64,000 nt of DNA from Cohnella terricola (GTDB lineage Bacteria > Bacillota > Bacilli > Paenibacillales > Paenibacillaceae): positions 62,001 to 126,000 of the forward strand of contig NZ_VNJJ01000005.1 in NCBI RefSeq assembly GCF_007786475.1. The letters are read 5' to 3'. The position numbers and the translations under genes are program-made. The notes beneath the pieces were generated by a model. That model was not told where the DNA came from. It did not search any database and was given only the letters and a program-made list of their open reading frames with translations. Numbering within the stretch: the stretch's first letter is position 1; each line of letters begins with the position of its first letter. This document shows, piece by piece, positions 27,056 to 35,127 of the stretch.

Positions 27056-27079
27056 ATTTGATTAAAGGAGAGATTTGCC

Positions 27080-28354
27080 ATGGCTCGACTCGACCAACAA
27101 TTGCTCGATAACCTCGAATACAGAGGTTTGATCTACCAAACGACCAACCGCGAAGGCCTGCTGGAGAAAATGAACAAGGAGCCGATCGTACTCTACGGCG
27201 GCTTCGATCCGACGGCGGATAGCCTGCATATCGGACATTTGCTTCCAATTCTCGTTTTGCGTCACTTCCAGCAAGCGGGGCATAAGCCGATCGCCCTCGT
27301 AGGCGGCGGAACCGGTCTGATCGGGGACCCGAGCGGACGTTCCACAGAACGTTCCCTGAATACGTCCGACACGGTCGCTCTATGGACCGAGCGCCTGAAA
27401 GATCAGCTTTCCCGCTTTTTGGACTTCGAAGGCACGGATAATCCGGCCAAGCTCGTCAGCAACTACGACTGGCTCGCGCCGCTCGACATCATCACGTTCC
27501 TGCGGGATATCGGCAAAAACTTCACCGTCAACTACATGCTCGGGAAGGATTCGGTCGACTCGCGTCTCGCGAACGGTATTTCCTTCACCGAGTTCAGCTA
27601 CATGATCCTGCAATCGTACGACTTCTACAGGCTTCTGACCGATCACGACTGCTCGCTTCAAATCGGCGGCAGCGACCAATGGGGCAACATTACGGCGGGA
27701 CTCGACCTGATCGGCAAAATGGGCGGAGGAGACGCCTACGGCATGACGCTGCCGCTTGTCACGAAGAGCGACGGCAAGAAGTTCGGCAAATCCGAATCCG
27801 GAGCCGTCTGGCTCGACCGCAATAAGACGTCCGTATACGCATTCTATCAATTCTGGATCAATACAGACGATAACGATGTCGTTAAATTCTTGAAATACTT
27901 CACGTTCCTGGAGCGCGAACGGATCGCCGAGCTCGAGCAAGCGGTGGCGGAACGTCCCGAGAAGCGCGAAGCGCAACGCGAACTGGCTCGCGAAGTAACG
28001 CGTCTCGTGCATGGGGACGAAGCGGTCGTCAGCGCGGAGAAAATCACGCAGGCGCTGTTCTCCGGTGACGTGACCCAGCTTAGCGAAGCCGAGCTCGTCG
28101 AGGCGCTGCAGGATATGCCGACGACGGTCGTTACGGGCCAGGACGAGAGCCCGCTGCTCGAACTGCTGCTCGAGACGAAAGCCGCTCCGTCCAAGCGCCA
28201 AGCCCGCGAAGACATCGAGAAAGGCGCCGTTTACCTGAACGGCCAGAGAGAGCAAGCGATCGACTTCGTTCTGACGAAGGAACACCGCCTGCATGGCAAA
28301 TACGCTGTTTTGCGCAGAGGGAAGAAAAACTACTTCCTCGTGAAATTCGAATAG
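27080..28354 (+). CDS. tyrS: Tyrosyl-tRNA synthetase
   Basis: 424 residues, class Ic synthetase. ATP-binding HIGH motif (SLHIGHLLPIL) at about 50, tyrosine pocket YDFYRLLTDHDCSLQIGGSDQWGNI, KMSKS equivalent KFGKS near 233-237, anticodon-recognition helical domain, and a C-terminal S4 RNA-binding domain (SKRQAREDIEKGAVYLNGQR). Preceded by its T-box leader; AAAGGAG before the ATG. A convergent MFS gene follows after a shared terminator. Confidence 0.97.
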   Translation: MARLDQQLLDNLEYRGLIYQTTNREGLLEKMNKEPIVLYGGFDPTADSLHIGHLLPILVLRHFQQAGHKPIALVGGGTGLIGDPSGRSTERSLNTSDTVALWTERLKDQLSRFLDFEGTDNPAKLVSNYDWLAPLDIITFLRDIGKNFTVNYMLGKDSVDSRLANGISFTEFSYMILQSYDFYRLLTDHDCSLQIGGSDQWGNITAGLDLIGKMGGGDAYGMTLPLVTKSDGKKFGKSESGAVWLDRNKTSVYAFYQFWINTDDNDVVKFLKYFTFLERERIAELEQAVAERPEKREAQRELAREVTRLVHGDEAVVSAEKITQALFSGDVTQLSEAELVEALQDMPTTVVTGQDESPLLELLLETKAAPSKRQAREDIEKGAVYLNGQREQAIDFVLTKEHRLHGKYAVLRRGKKNYFLVKFE

Positions 28355-28366
28355 TCCGCGAACATA

Positions 28367-28413
28367 AGGAACCGTCCGAAAAGAGTTTCGACTCTTGCCG
28401 GACGGTTCCTTTG
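28367..28413. terminator. Terminator between tyrS and the MFS gene
   Basis: AGGAACCGTCCG / CGGACGGTTCCT outer stem with a second inner AAGAG / CTCTT pairing, serving both convergent genes. Confidence 0.8.
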
Positions 28414-28418
28414 TACTT

Positions 28419-29627
28419 CTAACCAATCTTAGCCGTTTTTTGCGCACGCAGCGCTTGCGTTGCCCATAGGCATGTCGCGAGCAACAAGACACCGGATAGA
28501 ATAAACAAGCCCTCGATGCCGATGAATCCCGAGAGTGCTCCGCCAATGACCGGCCCCATCATATTGCCCAGGCTCAGCGCGCTGCTATTGAAGCCGAACG
28601 CCCGGCTTTCCATGCCGTCCGGTGTATATTTGCGAACAAGAGAATTCACAGTCGGAATCATTCCGCCCATGAAGCATCCGAGCAGGAAACGGAAGACGAG
28701 AAGCTGTCCGACCGTGCCCACGAACGCTTGCGGAATCAGCATGACGGCCGCTCCGCCGAGAGCAATGAGCAAAATGCGGATCGCGCCGATCCTGTCGCTC
28801 AATTTCCCGAGCAGAGGGGAGCAGATCATATTGGAGATGCCCGTCACCGAACTGACGAAACCGGCATAGAAAGCCAAATTCTCCGTCGTGCCGTGAAGGT
28901 TCTGCACGTACAAGGGCATCAGCGGCATCGGACTCAGCATCGCGAACTGAATAAGGAACGTAATCGTCAGCAGCACGGGTAATTGACGGATGACCATGAG
29001 ATCGCGGAAACCTCTAATGACGCTAATCTGAGGTTTGCGAGCTGCGGCTTCTCGATCGAATTTCTCGCGAACCAAAATCCAAGAAATCGCCGAGGCCAGG
29101 AATAGCAATGATCCGGTGATATAGAAGATTGGCCTGTATCCGAAGCTATCCGCCAGCAACCCTCCGATAAAAGGGCCGAGAATCGCCCCTGCCGTACCTC
29201 CTGATTGCAGCGTTCCCATTGCGAAGCCCATTCTCTCCTTCGGGGTCGTGGCCGATACGAGCGCAACGGCGGCCGGAACATAACCGGAAATAACACCGTT
29301 CAGCATGCGCAGCACGAGCAGATGCCAAGGAGCGGTCGCGAAGCCCATCATGACCATCACGATCGACATGCCGAAGCCCGACCGCAGCAGCATCATTTTC
29401 CGGCCGTATTTATCCGAAAGCTTGCCCCACAAAGGCTGAAACAAAAACGAAGTTATAAAATTCGCCGCGAAGATCAAACCTGCCCACACGCCGATCTGAT
29501 GCTCGCCCGTTAACCCCAAATCTTTCTGTAAATATAAAGACAGGAACGGTATGATCATCGTCATACCGGCCATCACGAGAAAGTTGCCGCCCATCAACAC
29601 GAACAAGTTAATTTTCCAACGTTGCAT
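28419..29627 (-). CDS. MFS drug-efflux-type transporter
   Basis: 402 residues, 12 transmembrane helices. Motif A PLWGKLSDKYGRKMML between helices 2 and 3 and a second copy PLLGKLSDRIGAIRIL in the C-terminal half; motif C-like GFAMGTLQSGGTAGAILGPFIGGLLAD in helix 5 marks the antiporter (DHA1, MdtG/NorA-like) group. Substrate unknown. AAAGGAGC precedes the ATG at 29627. Confidence 0.9.
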   Translation of the reverse strand: MQRWKINLFVLMGGNFLVMAGMTMIIPFLSLYLQKDLGLTGEHQIGVWAGLIFAANFITSFLFQPLWGKLSDKYGRKMMLLRSGFGMSIVMVMMGFATAPWHLLVLRMLNGVISGYVPAAVALVSATTPKERMGFAMGTLQSGGTAGAILGPFIGGLLADSFGYRPIFYITGSLLFLASAISWILVREKFDREAAARKPQISVIRGFRDLMVIRQLPVLLTITFLIQFAMLSPMPLMPLYVQNLHGTTENLAFYAGFVSSVTGISNMICSPLLGKLSDRIGAIRILLIALGGAAVMLIPQAFVGTVGQLLVFRFLLGCFMGGMIPTVNSLVRKYTPDGMESRAFGFNSSALSLGNMMGPVIGGALSGFIGIEGLFILSGVLLLATCLWATQALRAQKTAKIG

Positions 29628-29665
29628 CGGCTGCTCCTTTGCCTAGCATGCTTATGTACATTTAA

Positions 29666-29694
29666 AGTATATCATAGCGTCCAGGCGGGTCCAA
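29666..29694 (-). promoter_or_regulatory. Promoter of the MFS gene
   Basis: Read on the - strand: TTGGAC, 17-base spacer, TATACT, about 40 bases upstream of the start codon. Confidence 0.65.
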
Positions 29695-29739
29695 AGGCGC
29701 ATTGTCAAACTATTGTCATACTCCCTCCGGGCTGCTAGG

Positions 29740-29768
29740 TTGTTCGGGCGCGCCAAAAGGGGCATAAT
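29740..29768 (+). promoter_or_regulatory. Promoter of the hemEHY operon
   Basis: TTGTTC at 29740-29745, 17-base spacer, CATAAT at 29763-29768, about 45 bases before the hemE start. Confidence 0.55.
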
Positions 29769-29814
29769 GAAAACAATGAAAGACTATACGTTACATAAAT
29801 GAGGCAGGGATACG

Positions 29815-30870
29815 ATGTTGAATAATGACTTGTTTTTGCGCGCGTGCCGGGGAGAGCCGGTAGAACGCGTGCCCGTCTGGTATATGCGTCAAGCCGGACG
29901 ATACGACCCCGATTACCGTAAAATCAAGGAAAAGTATTCGCTGCTCGAAATCTGCCGTCAGCCCGAGCTAGCCGCTGAAGTTACGTTGATGCCGATCCGA
30001 AAGCTTGGGGTCGACGCGGCTATCCTATATTCGGATATTATGAATCCGGTCGCATCGATCGGAATCGATTTCGATATCGTCAAAGATATCGGTCCAGTCA
30101 TTCATAATCCGGTTCGCAGCGCCGACGACGTAGAGAAACTGAAGCCGATCGACGTGGATAAAGATCTGTCCCACGTATTGGAGACGATTAAAATCCTGGA
30201 TCGCGAGCTTGATGTTCCTCTTATTTCGTTTGCGGGTGCGCCATTTACGCTTGCCAGCTATATCATCGAAGGACGTCCGACCAAATCGTATATCCGCACG
30301 AAAACGCTTATGTACAGCGAGCCGCGCGTTTGGCACAGTCTAATGGGCAAACTGGCGGATATGGCTGCTACCTACTTGCGGGCTCATGTTCAGTCTGGCG
30401 CTAAAGCCGTCCAACTATTCGACAGTTGGGTCGGTTCTCTTGCGCCTCGCGATTTCAAAGAGTTCGTACTGCCGCACGTGGAAAACATTTTCGCGAGCAT
30501 TGCGGATCTGGACATTCCTAAAATCTACTTCCCCGGCGTCAGTTCGGGAGAACTTTTGCCGCACTTGCAAGATTTGAAGGCAAACGTGATCGGTTTGGAT
30601 TGGCGGGTTCCTCTCGCAGAGGGTAGACACCGCATCGGCGGCAAATTCGCGATTCAAGGCAATCTCGATCCGTTCGTACTGACCGCTCCGATGGAAGTCA
30701 TTCGCGAACATGCCCGGCAACTGATCGATGAAGGCATTCAAGACCCTGGATTTATTTTTAACTTGGGTCACGGTTTATTCCCTGAGGCGTCGCTTGATAA
30801 ATTGCGGGAATTAACGGAATTCGTTCATTCATATAGCGAACAACAAATTGCGGCAGGGGTGAAAGCATGA
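29815..30870 (+). CDS. hemE: Uroporphyrinogen III decarboxylase
   Basis: 351 residues. Removes four carboxyls from uroporphyrinogen III to give coproporphyrinogen III. Signature RVPVWYMRQAGRYDPDYR near 20-36 (substrate-binding Arg residues), catalytic-region ILYSDIMNP, GAPFTLASYIIEG, and GNLDPFVLTAP near the C-terminus. First gene of hemE-hemH-hemY, ATGA overlap with hemH. The start ATG is followed by TTG; the weak AGGCAGGGA site could serve either. Confidence 0.97.
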   Translation: MLNNDLFLRACRGEPVERVPVWYMRQAGRYDPDYRKIKEKYSLLEICRQPELAAEVTLMPIRKLGVDAAILYSDIMNPVASIGIDFDIVKDIGPVIHNPVRSADDVEKLKPIDVDKDLSHVLETIKILDRELDVPLISFAGAPFTLASYIIEGRPTKSYIRTKTLMYSEPRVWHSLMGKLADMAATYLRAHVQSGAKAVQLFDSWVGSLAPRDFKEFVLPHVENIFASIADLDIPKIYFPGVSSGELLPHLQDLKANVIGLDWRVPLAEGRHRIGGKFAIQGNLDPFVLTAPMEVIREHARQLIDEGIQDPGFIFNLGHGLFPEASLDKLRELTEFVHSYSEQQIAAGVKA

Positions 30871-31820
30871 GCGGCTCGACGAAAAATCCGGTAGGCGTTC
30901 TAGTCATGTCGTACGGAACACCGGAAAGCATGGAGGGCATCGAGGCTTACTACACTCATATCCGCCGTGGGCACCCCCCGACGGCAGAGCAATTGGAAGA
31001 CTTAACGGAGCGTTATCGGACGATCGTGGGCGGGGTTTTCCCGCTTCGCGAAAATACGAACCGGCAAGCTGCGGCACTTCAGCGCACGCTCGACGAAGTA
31101 GCAGGCGTAGGGGAATACGTCTGTTACCAAGGATTAAAGCACGCGGCGCCGTTCATCGAAGACGGGATTGCGGCCATGGCGGCCGATGGTATCCGTGAAG
31201 CGATTGGAATCGTGCTTACGCCTCAGTATTCAGCGATGAGCGTTGGGGGTTACCTCAAGAGAGCGCAAGATGAAGCAGACAAGCACGGAATTTCGTTCAA
31301 AGGAGTTAAGGAATATCATCTTCACTCCGAACTGATCGATGCGTTAAGCAAACGGGTATCCGAAGGCTTAAACAAGTTCGGCGACGGACGCGCGGAGACG
31401 CTGGTGCTTTTCAGCGCACACAGCTTGCCGGCCAAAATTCTCGAGATGAACGATCCATACGCGGATCAATTACTCGCGACGTCCGCAGCGATCGCCCAAG
31501 CGGCAGGTGTGGACAAGTGGCAGTTCACTTGGCAGAGCGCAGGGCAGACCGGACAGCCATGGCTCGGGCCGGACATCCTGGAGACGCTTGAAAAACTCGG
31601 CGCGGAAGGCGTTCGTTCGGTGCTGGTCGCGCCGGTCGGATTCGTTTCCGACCATTTGGAAGTGCTGTACGACATCGACATCGAAGCGAAGAAATTCGCG
31701 GAGGAACACGGCATCCGTCTTGAGCGGATCCGCATGCTGAACGACGATGCCCAATACTTGGCGGCAATGGCCGATACGGTAATCGGGCTTGCGGTCGGGA
31801 GGAAAAGCGATGAATCATAA
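30867..31820 (+). CDS. hemH: Coproporphyrin III ferrochelatase
   Basis: 317 residues, the length of monomeric Firmicute ferrochelatases (CpfC). Starts VGVLVMSYGTPESMEGIEAYYTHIRRG; active-site His in LFSAHSLPAKI and Glu in GFVSDHLEVLYDIDIEA. In Gram-positives of this type iron is inserted into coproporphyrin III, with decarboxylation to heme by a later HemQ step; hemQ is not in this window. Overlaps hemE (4 bases) and hemY (11 bases). Confidence 0.96.
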   Translation: MSGSTKNPVGVLVMSYGTPESMEGIEAYYTHIRRGHPPTAEQLEDLTERYRTIVGGVFPLRENTNRQAAALQRTLDEVAGVGEYVCYQGLKHAAPFIEDGIAAMAADGIREAIGIVLTPQYSAMSVGGYLKRAQDEADKHGISFKGVKEYHLHSELIDALSKRVSEGLNKFGDGRAETLVLFSAHSLPAKILEMNDPYADQLLATSAAIAQAAGVDKWQFTWQSAGQTGQPWLGPDILETLEKLGAEGVRSVLVAPVGFVSDHLEVLYDIDIEAKKFAEEHGIRLERIRMLNDDAQYLAAMADTVIGLAVGRKSDES

Positions 31821-33294
31821 GAGTCGCCGAGTGGCGGTGCTGGGCGGCGGGTTGACGGGGCTCAGCTCCGCCTTTTATTTGCGGGAGCTTGCCAAGGAGC
31901 GGGGAGAAGAGATCAAAGTCACGGTAATCGAGGGCTCCGATCGGCTTGGCGGCAGAGTAAACACGCTTCGCAAGAACGGTTTCGTTATTGAGCGCGGACC
32001 TGACTCTTTTCTAGCGCGCAAGCTTCCGATGATTCGGATTGCAAGCGAACTGGGACTTGTCCAAGAGTTGACCGGCACGAATCCAGCGGCGAAGAACACG
32101 TACATCTCGCGTGATGGCAAACTGTTGCCGATGCCGCAGGGGCTAACGCTCGGAGTTCCGTCGGATCGGGACAAGTTCATGGCGACCGAGTTGGTATCCG
32201 AGGAAGGTAAACTCAGGGCTCTGGCAGAGCTTGATTTGCCTTCGGATGTCAGTGAGGGCGATGAATCGGTCGGGGCGTTCTTGGAGCGCCGTATGGGCAA
32301 GGAAATGGTTGAACGCATTTTCGAGCCGCTGCTAGCGGGCATACATGCCGGGGACCTATACAAGCTCGGACTTGAGGCGACATTCCCTCAATTTAAGCGG
32401 ATGGTACAAGAGTACGGAAGTCTGATCGCAGGCACGCGAGAAACGCAGCGCCAAGCCGCGGCAGCCAAAGCGAAAGCCGACGCCGAAGCGGCCGCAAGCT
32501 CGAACGAGGCTTCAGATTCGACGCCGCTGCCGGCGAGCGTGTTCATGACGTTCAAGAACGGCTTATCCAGCTTGATCGAAGCGCTGGAATCACGGCTTCG
32601 CGAGGATGCCAACTGCGAAATCCGCACGGGAGCAAAAGTGGAAGCCATAACGCCGATCGGCGGCGAAGAGATGGATTCGGCGTCGTATCGGCTTCGTCTG
32701 TCCGACGGGTCGACGGTCGAAGCCGATCGTGTCATATTCGCATTGCCCGCTTACAATGCCTCAGAACTACTTGCGCCTCACGTAGACGTGTCTGCGCTGA
32801 ACGCGATTCGATATGTCTCCGTCGCCAACATCGTCCTTGCTTATGATGACTCGGGATTTGATCATCCGTTGGATGGTTCGGGATTTCTCGTTCCGCGTGG
32901 AGAGAACAGGCTGATCACGGCAAGCACATGGACTTCGTCCAAGTGGCTGCACACCGCACCGCAGGGCAAACGGTTGATCCGCTGTTACGTAGGGCGTGCC
33001 GGAGACGAACAAGGCGTCGAATTGGACGACGAAGCGATGTCCGCCGCCGTTCAGCGCGATCTGCGCGAGCTGATGGGATTGACCGCGACTCCGGAGTTCG
33101 TCGAAATCACGAGATTGCGCCATTCGATGCCGCAATATCCAGTCGGCCACGTCGAAGCCGTTGCAGCGTTCCGCGCCAGCTTGGCCACCAAGCTACCCGG
33201 CGTAATTGCGACTGGCGCGGCATTCGATGCCGTAGGATTGCCGGACTGCGTCGCCCAAGGCAAACAAGCCGCAGAAGCTCTTCTAGCGAACTAA
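31810..33294 (+). CDS. hemY: Coproporphyrinogen III / protoporphyrinogen oxidase (FAD)
   Basis: 494 residues. N-terminal dinucleotide fold RVAVLGGGLTGLSSAFYL followed by DRLGGRVNTLRKNGFVIERGPDSFLARK, the amine-oxidase/PPOX pattern; C-terminal GVIATGAAFDAVGLPDCVAQGKQAAEALL closes the FAD site. Oxidises the porphyrinogen before iron insertion (CgoX). GGGAGG lies before the ATG at 31810; an ATG at 31789 is too far from it. An Ala-rich insert around 215-240 is unusual but in frame. Confidence 0.95.
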   Translation: MNHKSRRVAVLGGGLTGLSSAFYLRELAKERGEEIKVTVIEGSDRLGGRVNTLRKNGFVIERGPDSFLARKLPMIRIASELGLVQELTGTNPAAKNTYISRDGKLLPMPQGLTLGVPSDRDKFMATELVSEEGKLRALAELDLPSDVSEGDESVGAFLERRMGKEMVERIFEPLLAGIHAGDLYKLGLEATFPQFKRMVQEYGSLIAGTRETQRQAAAAKAKADAEAAASSNEASDSTPLPASVFMTFKNGLSSLIEALESRLREDANCEIRTGAKVEAITPIGGEEMDSASYRLRLSDGSTVEADRVIFALPAYNASELLAPHVDVSALNAIRYVSVANIVLAYDDSGFDHPLDGSGFLVPRGENRLITASTWTSSKWLHTAPQGKRLIRCYVGRAGDEQGVELDDEAMSAAVQRDLRELMGLTATPEFVEITRLRHSMPQYPVGHVEAVAAFRASLATKLPGVIATGAAFDAVGLPDCVAQGKQAAEALLAN

Positions 33295-33316
33295 TCGAAT
33301 GTAGTCGAACTATACG

Positions 33317-34018
33317 TCACCCGCAATGACTCATCGGCCGCAGGCTGGAAGAGCGATCTTCTGCCGGCGGCTTCTGTTTGCGTTCCCGCAGCCTGCCATA
33401 TTCATTCAGGGAATAGATGGTCGAGCAGCCGCTGTTGATCAGCTTGATCAGGGCTCCCGCAGGGTCGTGCTCGTTGTTGTTGCGAAACCGGTATTCGTAA
33501 TAATACTTCTCTCGCCGCCACTTGGGAATGCGGCCGTAATGCTTGCGGATGAAGGCTCTGGCTTTCTTCAGTAGGCTTATTCTGGCTTGTCTCACAATGT
33601 TGTGGGACTTGCCCGGCTGATACTTATCCGATCTCCAGAACTCGAACATGGTCGTATACTCGGACCTGAACATGGCGTGCCGGACTTTGTTCAGCAGCCG
33701 TAGCGCCGTGCGATATTGCAGCTTGAGCGTCTTGGCGATTTTTCGCGCCGAACAGCGCTCCCCCGAAGCGACCCAATAAAACGCGAACAGCCAGTATTGA
33801 AGAGGAAGCTTCGTCCGGTGCATGACGGTATTCGAAGTGATGGAGGTCTGCGTCTTGCAGTTGGAGCACTCGAAGAGATGCCGTTTTTTGATGACGCTGA
33901 ATTTACACTCCCCGCACTTGGTGCAGATAAAACCGCGAGGCCAGCGAACCTGGAACAAATAATCGCGACAAGCCTGCTCGTCCGGGAAAGCCTCCATAAA
34001 CTTGCGAACGGACATCAT
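33317..34018 (-). CDS. IS1595-like zinc-ribbon transposase relative without a visible DDE domain
   Basis: 233 residues from the ATG at 34018 (GGAGGGG seven bases upstream). About 1-90 match the IS1595/ISXO2 N-terminus: FMEAFPDEQACRDYLFQVRWPRGFICTKCG, zinc ribbon CxxC...CxxC, KTQTSITSNTVMHRTKLPLQYWLFAFYW, and an HTH-like ARKIAKTLKLQYRTALRLLNKVRHAM. The DDE domain should follow, but the remaining ~100 residues are a basic Arg/Lys/Tyr-rich segment (KKARAFIRKHYGRIPKWRREKYYYEYRFRNN) with no recognisable catalytic triad. A decayed copy lies at 57759-57982. An array of 75-bp repeats adjoins its promoter side. It may be a DNA-binding remnant or a protein mobilised in trans. Confidence 0.7.
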   Translation of the reverse strand: MMSVRKFMEAFPDEQACRDYLFQVRWPRGFICTKCGECKFSVIKKRHLFECSNCKTQTSITSNTVMHRTKLPLQYWLFAFYWVASGERCSARKIAKTLKLQYRTALRLLNKVRHAMFRSEYTTMFEFWRSDKYQPGKSHNIVRQARISLLKKARAFIRKHYGRIPKWRREKYYYEYRFRNNNEHDPAGALIKLINSGCSTIYSLNEYGRLRERKQKPPAEDRSSSLRPMSHCG

Positions 34019-34159
34019 GCATTGTCCCCTCCTTTTCATTGAATACAAACATATGTTCCTGTTAAATCCATAATAGCAAACATGTGTTCGTATGTCAATA
34101 AAAATAGCAATTTTTCCAAAAATTTCGGATCGATTTGCGGCTAAATCTCCAATTTCGCA

Positions 34160-34182
34160 ACCCTGAGTAAAGTGCACATACC
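34160..34182 (-). promoter_or_regulatory. Repeat-core motif in the transposase-like gene leader
   Basis: ACCCTGAGT at 34160-34168 is the reverse complement of the core ACTCAGGGT of the adjacent array; on the - strand it reads GTGCACTTTACTCAGGGTTGCGAA, parallel to the array GCAGATGACTCAGGGTTAACGAA. The same motif is kept at 58065-58073 next to the decayed copy. It lies 140 bases upstream of the gene start and may be an element end or a regulator site. Confidence 0.5.
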
Positions 34183-34230
34183 GTATACAATGCTTGTTTT
34201 TCGCGGTTGCTATCCGGGTATTTCCGAACC

Positions 34231-34680
34231 TATGCAGATGACTCAGGGTAACGATTAGGGGGAGTATCGATTGAAATACGGGAATGAACCGGGTTTTGTC
34301 GGACCTATGCAGATGACTCAGGGTAACGATTAGGGGGAGTATCGATTGAAAAACGGGAATGAACCGGGTTTTGACGGACCTATGCAGATAACTCAGGGCT
34401 AACGAATAGGAGGAGTATCGATTAAATTACGGGAATGATCCGGGATTTGGCCGGACCTATGCAGATGACTCAGGGATAACGAAAGGGAGGACTGTCGATT
34501 GAAAAACGGGATTGACCCGGGATTTGTCGGACCTATGCAGATAAATCAGGGTTAACGAATAGGAGGAGTATCTATTGCAATACGGGAATGAACCGGGTTT
34601 TGTCGGACCTATGCAGATGACTCAGGGGTAACGAATAGGAGATATCGACTTATTTTCGGGATGGATCCGAGATAGGGAGT
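34231..34680 (+). repeat. Array of six 75-77 bp direct repeats
   Basis: TATGCAGAT begins at 34231, 34306, 34381, 34458, 34534 and 34610 (periods 75, 75, 77, 76, 76). Each unit contains GATGACTCAGGGT, a purine-rich AGG(A/G)GGAG, TATCGATTG and CGGGAATGAACCGGG. Units are contiguous, without unique spacers. The sixth unit decays by about 34680. Four of the five complete intervals hold a short ORF (TTG starts at 34271, 34346, 34499 and 34575) preceded by the purine-rich block at 6-8 bases. A second array with the same period lies at 58223-58470. Confidence 0.9.
34271..34631 (+). other. Four micro-ORFs inside the repeat array (hypothetical)
   Basis: TTG-started frames at 34271-34333 (20 aa), 34346-34402 (18 aa), 34499-34555 (18 aa) and 34575-34631 (18 aa). 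All share the pattern M-x-x-G-N/I-E/D-PGF-x-GPMQ-x-x-QG, and each has a GGGGAG/GGAGGA-like block just upstream. The third repeat interval has lost the start (TTA) and gained a frame-breaking base, and the second array does not preserve the frames. Translation is therefore possible but weakly supported; the nucleotide core is better conserved than the peptide. Confidence 0.3.
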
Positions 34681-34681
34681 G

Positions 34682-34711
34682 TTGCCACAGATGTCGATAG
34701 GGGGCTACAAT
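34682..34711 (+). promoter_or_regulatory. Promoter of the mobA remnant
   Basis: TTGCCA at 34682-34687, 18-base spacer, TACAAT at 34706-34711; the repeat array ends immediately upstream. Confidence 0.5.
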
Positions 34712-34757
34712 GTTAGCTATGGATGAATATGCGCGGAGGTAAGGGGGATTGGCGTCC

Positions 34758-34856
34758 ATGGCGGCTCTGACTACGGTCATCTTGGCGGGAGGCCAAGGGA
34801 AACGGATGGGGGGCAACGCATCGTCACGAAGCCAGTATCTCGACCCTAATCTCTGA
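34758..34856 (+). pseudogene. Truncated mobA (molybdenum cofactor guanylyltransferase) remnant
   Basis: From the ATG at 34758 the translation begins MAALTTVILAGGQGKRMGGN, the MobA nucleotide-binding signature (LAGG.S.RMG..K). The family match then stops: after the 20th codon come 12 unrelated residues and TGA at 34854. A full MobA has about 200 residues. GGAGGTAAGGGGG lies before the start and a promoter further up, so only the coding body has been lost. It sits between the repeat array and the helicase gene. Confidence 0.7.
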
Positions 34857-34904
34857 CGATATAGATACACCGAACCAATATCCCGAATAAAGGAGCGTCG
34901 ACAA

Positions 34905-35081
34905 TTGTCCATGTATCCTGACGATAGACCTGATAGGTTCAAACGAACGGCGCTACAGCCCGAAAAAGCGAGAAGACTGATACTAAACGGAATCAAGCGT
35001 TTGCCAATCGAACGGCAGGCGACTTGGCGAGCCAAACGTGGCCGCTCATCCGTTTTCTCCTTTTCGTCGATCCGGATTTGA
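34905..35081 (+). CDS. Possible small basic protein, unknown
   Basis: 58 codons from TTG at 34905 (or 56 from ATG at 34911), with AAAGGAG eight bases upstream. The peptide is Arg-rich (DDRPDRFKRTALQPEKARR, LPIERQATWRAKRGR) and resembles nothing I recognise. It ends 46 bases before the helicase start. It could be a real small gene or part of the debris around the mobA remnant. Confidence 0.3.
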   Translation: MSMYPDDRPDRFKRTALQPEKARRLILNGIKRLPIERQATWRAKRGRSSVFSFSSIRI

Positions 35082-35127
35082 CGTCTTTATTTGTTTTGGC
35101 AGCTTGGATAAGAAAAGGAACATGGCA

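Noticed and set aside
34231-34680. CRISPR array
   Set aside because: The 75-77 bp units are contiguous and similar along their whole length, with no unique spacers, and no cas genes are present.
35038-35127. N-terminal 30-codon extension of the helicase
   Set aside because: It overlaps the small upstream ORF and has no ribosome site; AAAAGGAA supports the ATG at 35128.
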